Below are positions 6,481-8,488 of a stretch of 8,488 nucleotides of DNA, piece by piece (within the stretch, counting starts at the first letter, position 1; each line of letters starts with the position of its first letter). This DNA comes from Candidatus Altarchaeota archaeon. GTDB taxonomy: Archaea > Altiarchaeota > Altiarchaeia > JAFGQM01. Position numbers and translations under genes: made by a program. The notes under the pieces are model-generated. The model did not search any database. It saw only the letters and a program-made list of their open reading frames with translations, and was not told where the DNA came from. Location of the stretch: contig JAFGQM010000092.1 of NCBI GenBank assembly GCA_016935655.1, positions 1-8,488 on the forward strand, written 5' to 3'.

Positions 6481-6868
6481 CTTCCCCGTATGCTTTCTTT
6501 GGGTCGAAGAGCTGTTTTTCCAGTATGTTCCCCTCCAAATCAGCGTAAAAGCAGGTCTTGTAGCCTTCATGGCATGCCGCGACCTTCTGGTCAACCATGA
6601 ACAGTAATGCGTCCCCGTCACAATCCCTCCTGACGGACTTGAGTTTTTGTGTGTTGCCCGAAGATTCTCCCTTTCTCCACGCCCGCTGCCGGGAGGTGGA
6701 GAAATAGTGCATCTCCCCGGTCCCCAGGGTTTTCTCTAGGGCCTCTTTGTCCTGGTAAGCTGTCATGAGGACGTCCTTGTTCTTGTAGTCCTGTGCTATC
6801 GCTATCACCAGGTCTTTTCCATCGATCCTTCGCTTCCTCAGACGCGCCCACAGTTTGTCAACGTCCAT
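6473..6868 (-). CDS. hisI: Phosphoribosyl-AMP cyclohydrolase, third step of histidine synthesis
   Basis: 131 residues, the normal size of a monofunctional archaeal HisI; no HisE (pyrophosphohydrolase) domain is fused. The enzyme opens the adenine ring of phosphoribosyl-AMP and needs zinc and magnesium. The hallmark segments are intact: VLMTAYQDKEAL (33-44), MHYFSTSRQRAWRKGESSGN (53-72), the metal block DCDGD (82-86) and ACHEGYKTCF (98-107). The three expected zinc cysteines are C83, C99 and C106. It overlaps the upstream GNAT gene by 11 bp and has a GAGGG ribosome site 3 nt before the ATG, fitting internal translation in an operon. No other his gene is in the window, so the pathway genes must be scattered. 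Confidence 0.95.
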   Translation of the reverse strand: MDVDKLWARLRKRRIDGKDLVIAIAQDYKNKDVLMTAYQDKEALEKTLGTGEMHYFSTSRQRAWRKGESSGNTQKLKSVRRDCDGDALLFMVDQKVAACHEGYKTCFYADLEGNILEKQLFDPKKAYGEDG

Positions 6869-7313
6869 AGTCCCTCGACATCAGCAGGGCGGGTTCCCCG
6901 CAGCAGGAAAGTTCATTCCCCGACGCTTTGAAACCCAGTTTCTTGAAAAATTCTTGCCCTCCAGTATTAGACACTTTCACTTTAATAATCACTCTCTTAG
7001 GCTTCTTTGGCTCTAGGAATCTCAGTGTGTGCAAGACCGTCTTTTTCCCCAGACCTGCCGACCTCTTGTCTTTCCGAACACAGATGGGGCCGAGTTCGGC
7101 CTCCTCCGGGTTCTCAAAGTTGACGCCGCAAAAGCCCATCAAAACCCCTTTGTCCTCGGCGACGAACATCTGGAATTTTGGGTGGTTTACAAATCTCTGT
7201 AGGAACAGGGGGGTCACATCTGGAAATTGGAAGAACTCAGAATTCTGGTTGCTCAGTTTGGCTACTGCGGTTGCATCGCTTTCCTTAAACCTTCTGATGT
7301 TTACCATATTCAT
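6858..7313 (-). CDS. GNAT-family N-acetyltransferase
   Basis: 151 residues from the ATG at 7313 (MNMVNIRRFK). The next in-frame ATG at 7307 (MVNIRRF) is equally plausible, since GNATs usually open with a strand like NIRRF; a start at 7343 would add an unlikely tail buried in the upstream gene. The acetyl-CoA pyrophosphate loop is RSAGLG (84-89), preceded by the strand LGPICVRKD (75-82), and motif B is present as VSNTGGQEFFKKLGF (114-128), so the fold is complete. Substrate is unknown: amino groups of proteins, amino acids, polyamines or antibiotics are all used in the family. The C-terminus has an unusual CCGE (137-140). It overlaps the oxidoreductase gene by 29 bp (23 with the later start) and hisI by 11 bp, so it is an internal operon gene. 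Confidence 0.87.
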   Translation of the reverse strand: MNMVNIRRFKESDATAVAKLSNQNSEFFQFPDVTPLFLQRFVNHPKFQMFVAEDKGVLMGFCGVNFENPEEAELGPICVRKDKRSAGLGKKTVLHTLRFLEPKKPKRVIIKVKVSNTGGQEFFKKLGFKASGNELSCCGEPALLMSRDYGR

Positions 7314-8379
7314 CAAACGAACGTATCGCCAATGGGAGGGCAATCTTCTTGGAGACTGACGGCTTATACTGCCTCCTGAGGGTCTTTCTCCCGTCCTCGC
7401 CCCTTTCGATGGCCTTCATCAGGGCTCGGTAGTCGGTGAAGTTCAAGAGCTTTTCATAGCTAAAACTCCCTATGTTCCTGAAGATGAACTTATTGGCCAG
7501 CGATGTCTTCATCTGGTCGAAGAACTCGGGCTTCCACAGTTTGTCATAATTGAGCTCCTCGATTATGGCCCTAGCTGCAAAATAGCCCGAAAGGATCGCA
7601 TACCTCATGCCGAAACCTGCGAATGCGTCTTGGAAACCTGCGGCCTCACCCGTGTATATCCTCCCGTTTTTCACTGCTGTCTTAGGCAGGAAAAAATTGG
7701 AAAACCCCGAAAAGGATTCCTTGTCCTCGGTTGAGAAGTAGTGGATCTTCTGGAACTCTGTTATTATGCGCTCTAGATGTTCCGAATGCTCCTTCACTGT
7801 CTTGGGCTTGGAAAAACAGACTATTGTGGCTCTGCCGTCTACGGCCGCGAAATAAGAATAGCTGCCCGGCGACAGGATATTGTCGAATAAGAACATCGCC
7901 CTATCATCCGAGTCGGTCTTAAAGTTCGCGCCAAAGGAGAACCCTACGATCTTCTTTGGGCCAGTGGATATTATGTCGACGTCCTTCTCAAAGACTCTCT
8001 TCCGGAATTCGATTTTCACACTGTGACCTCCGGCCTGCCTTGCGAGGCCTTCATCTATGCTGCCCTCGCCACCTCTCTTCACCAGATAAGCTATCGGCAA
8101 ATCACTCTTCAGCTTGTATTCGTTCAGGGAGGGGGAGTAGAAGGGAAGCTCACTAAACTCATAGTATGGGAAGTTTACCTCCAAGCCTATGGATTTCAGG
8201 AACTCAAGGACATCCCCCTCAGTGGTCCAGTTCTCAAGGAACTGGAAATCGCCAAAATGCGAGCCACCCGGCCTTGATGTCTTCTCGTAGACCGTAACAT
8301 TGAAACCATTTTTGGCGAGGACGACAGCTGCCGTCAAACCGCTTATACCCGCGCCTGCAATCCTGATCTCGCTGTTCAT
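7285..8379 (-). CDS. FAD-dependent oxidoreductase, geranylgeranyl-reductase-like
   Basis: 364 residues. An N-terminal Rossmann motif, IAGAGISGLTAAVVLA (7-22) with E32 at the end of strand 2 and SRPGG (35-39), binds the FAD ADP part. The second FAD signature is TGEAAGFQDAFAGFGMRYAI (243-262), placed as in archaeal geranylgeranyl reductases and related monooxygenase-fold proteins. Known members saturate the isoprenoid chains of archaeal membrane lipids; this is only one option, because the family is broad. The central part (90-240) is divergent, and I cannot find a clear substrate motif, so lipid reduction is inference. The start is fixed by MNSEIRIAGAG directly before the Rossmann strand and by a TATA-like box upstream without a Shine-Dalgarno site. 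It is the first gene of the four-gene minus-strand operon. Confidence 0.82.
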   Translation of the reverse strand: MNSEIRIAGAGISGLTAAVVLAKNGFNVTVYEKTSRPGGSHFGDFQFLENWTTEGDVLEFLKSIGLEVNFPYYEFSELPFYSPSLNEYKLKSDLPIAYLVKRGGEGSIDEGLARQAGGHSVKIEFRKRVFEKDVDIISTGPKKIVGFSFGANFKTDSDDRAMFLFDNILSPGSYSYFAAVDGRATIVCFSKPKTVKEHSEHLERIITEFQKIHYFSTEDKESFSGFSNFFLPKTAVKNGRIYTGEAAGFQDAFAGFGMRYAILSGYFAARAIIEELNYDKLWKPEFFDQMKTSLANKFIFRNIGSFSYEKLLNFTDYRALMKAIERGEDGRKTLRRQYKPSVSKKIALPLAIRSFDEYGKHQKV

Positions 8380-8407
8380 TGAAAAGAAGCCCGTGTATTT
8401 ATGATGG

Positions 8408-8415
8408 TTTAAAAA
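8408..8415 (-). promoter_or_regulatory. TATA-like box of the oxidoreductase-GNAT-hisI-CDF operon
   Basis: On the minus strand TTTTTAAA is centred about 32 bp before the ATG at 8379, predicting a leader of about 6 nt, like the plus-strand 505 promoter. A second AT-rich element, CATAAATA (about 8396-8403), is closer than usual. All four genes overlap and no other promoter is evident inside, so this is probably the main one. Confidence 0.45.
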
Positions 8416-8448
8416 GAAAATTGAATTGGCGAAACTTTGTAACTGTAA

Positions 8449-8488
8449 GAGGTCACAATGATGCCAATGGATTTTTATTTGAAAACCC
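8449..8488 (+). other. Possible start of a rightward gene at the window edge
   Basis: GAGGT (8449-8453) precedes paired ATGs at 8458 and 8461, opening a frame MMPMDFYLKT that stays open to the edge: only ten codons. In conflict, TTTTTATT at 8472-8479 looks like a TATA box for a gene starting about 30 bp further on, outside the window. One or the other may hold; the rest of 8416-8448 shows nothing. Confidence 0.2.

Noticed and set aside
6481..6621. N-terminal extension of the CDF transporter to an upstream ATG
   Set aside because: The added residues are the hisI coding sequence read in another frame and do not resemble a CDF N-terminus; ATG 6480 directly precedes the first helix.
1..8488. CRISPR array, insertion sequence, tRNA or defence island
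   Set aside because: No spaced direct repeats, transposase motifs or terminal inverted repeats, tRNA-like cloverleaf or known defence domain was found on reading; genes are metabolic or envelope types.

Overview
The window reads as archaeal chromosome of moderate GC (roughly half). The gene families have archaeal versions, arginine is mostly AGG/AGA, and isoleucine ATA is common. Most telling is the expression architecture. Genes that open a transcription unit have a T-rich TATA-like box centred about 26-36 bp before the start codon and no Shine-Dalgarno site, which implies leaderless or very short-leader mRNAs. Genes inside units overlap their upstream neighbour, and some have GA-rich ribosome sites. 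The small zinc-ribbon protein and the secreted dockerin-type protein would suit a DPANN or other uncultivated archaeon, but no marker gene here fixes the lineage.

Layout: (1) 1-464, minus, 3'-truncated SAM-dependent methyltransferase. (2) A 40-bp divergent intergenic region with two overlapping promoters. (3) 505-3342, plus, a 945-residue secreted, cysteine-rich protein with an SGNH-hydrolase-like N-terminal domain, a large central region, a short Cys repeat and a C-terminal dockerin-like calcium-binding pair. (4) 3392-3822, plus, a two-gene unit of a 48-residue zinc ribbon and an AroQ-type chorismate mutase, joined by a TTGA stop/start overlap. (5) 3875-4453, plus, a small secreted protein with an acidic linker. 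(6) 4488-5615, plus, a site-2-protease (M50) intramembrane metalloprotease with a C-terminal CBS-like region. (7) 5602-8379, minus, a tightly overlapping four-gene operon in transcription order: geranylgeranyl-reductase-like FAD oxidoreductase, GNAT acetyltransferase, HisI, and a CDF metal transporter. (8) 8380-8488, the promoter region of that operon, with a possible further start facing right at the edge.

Functionally this is a patchwork: amino-acid biosynthesis (chorismate mutase for Phe/Tyr, HisI for His), envelope functions (secreted hydrolase-like protein, secreted acidic protein, membrane protease, metal efflux) and possibly membrane lipid saturation. I see no mobile element, CRISPR array, tRNA or rRNA, and no clear defence system. 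The most unusual items are the archaeal dockerin-bearing SGNH-like protein, the zinc-ribbon/chorismate mutase pairing with an apparent active-site substitution, and the symmetrical hairpin holding both stop codons of the convergent genes near 5.6 kb.
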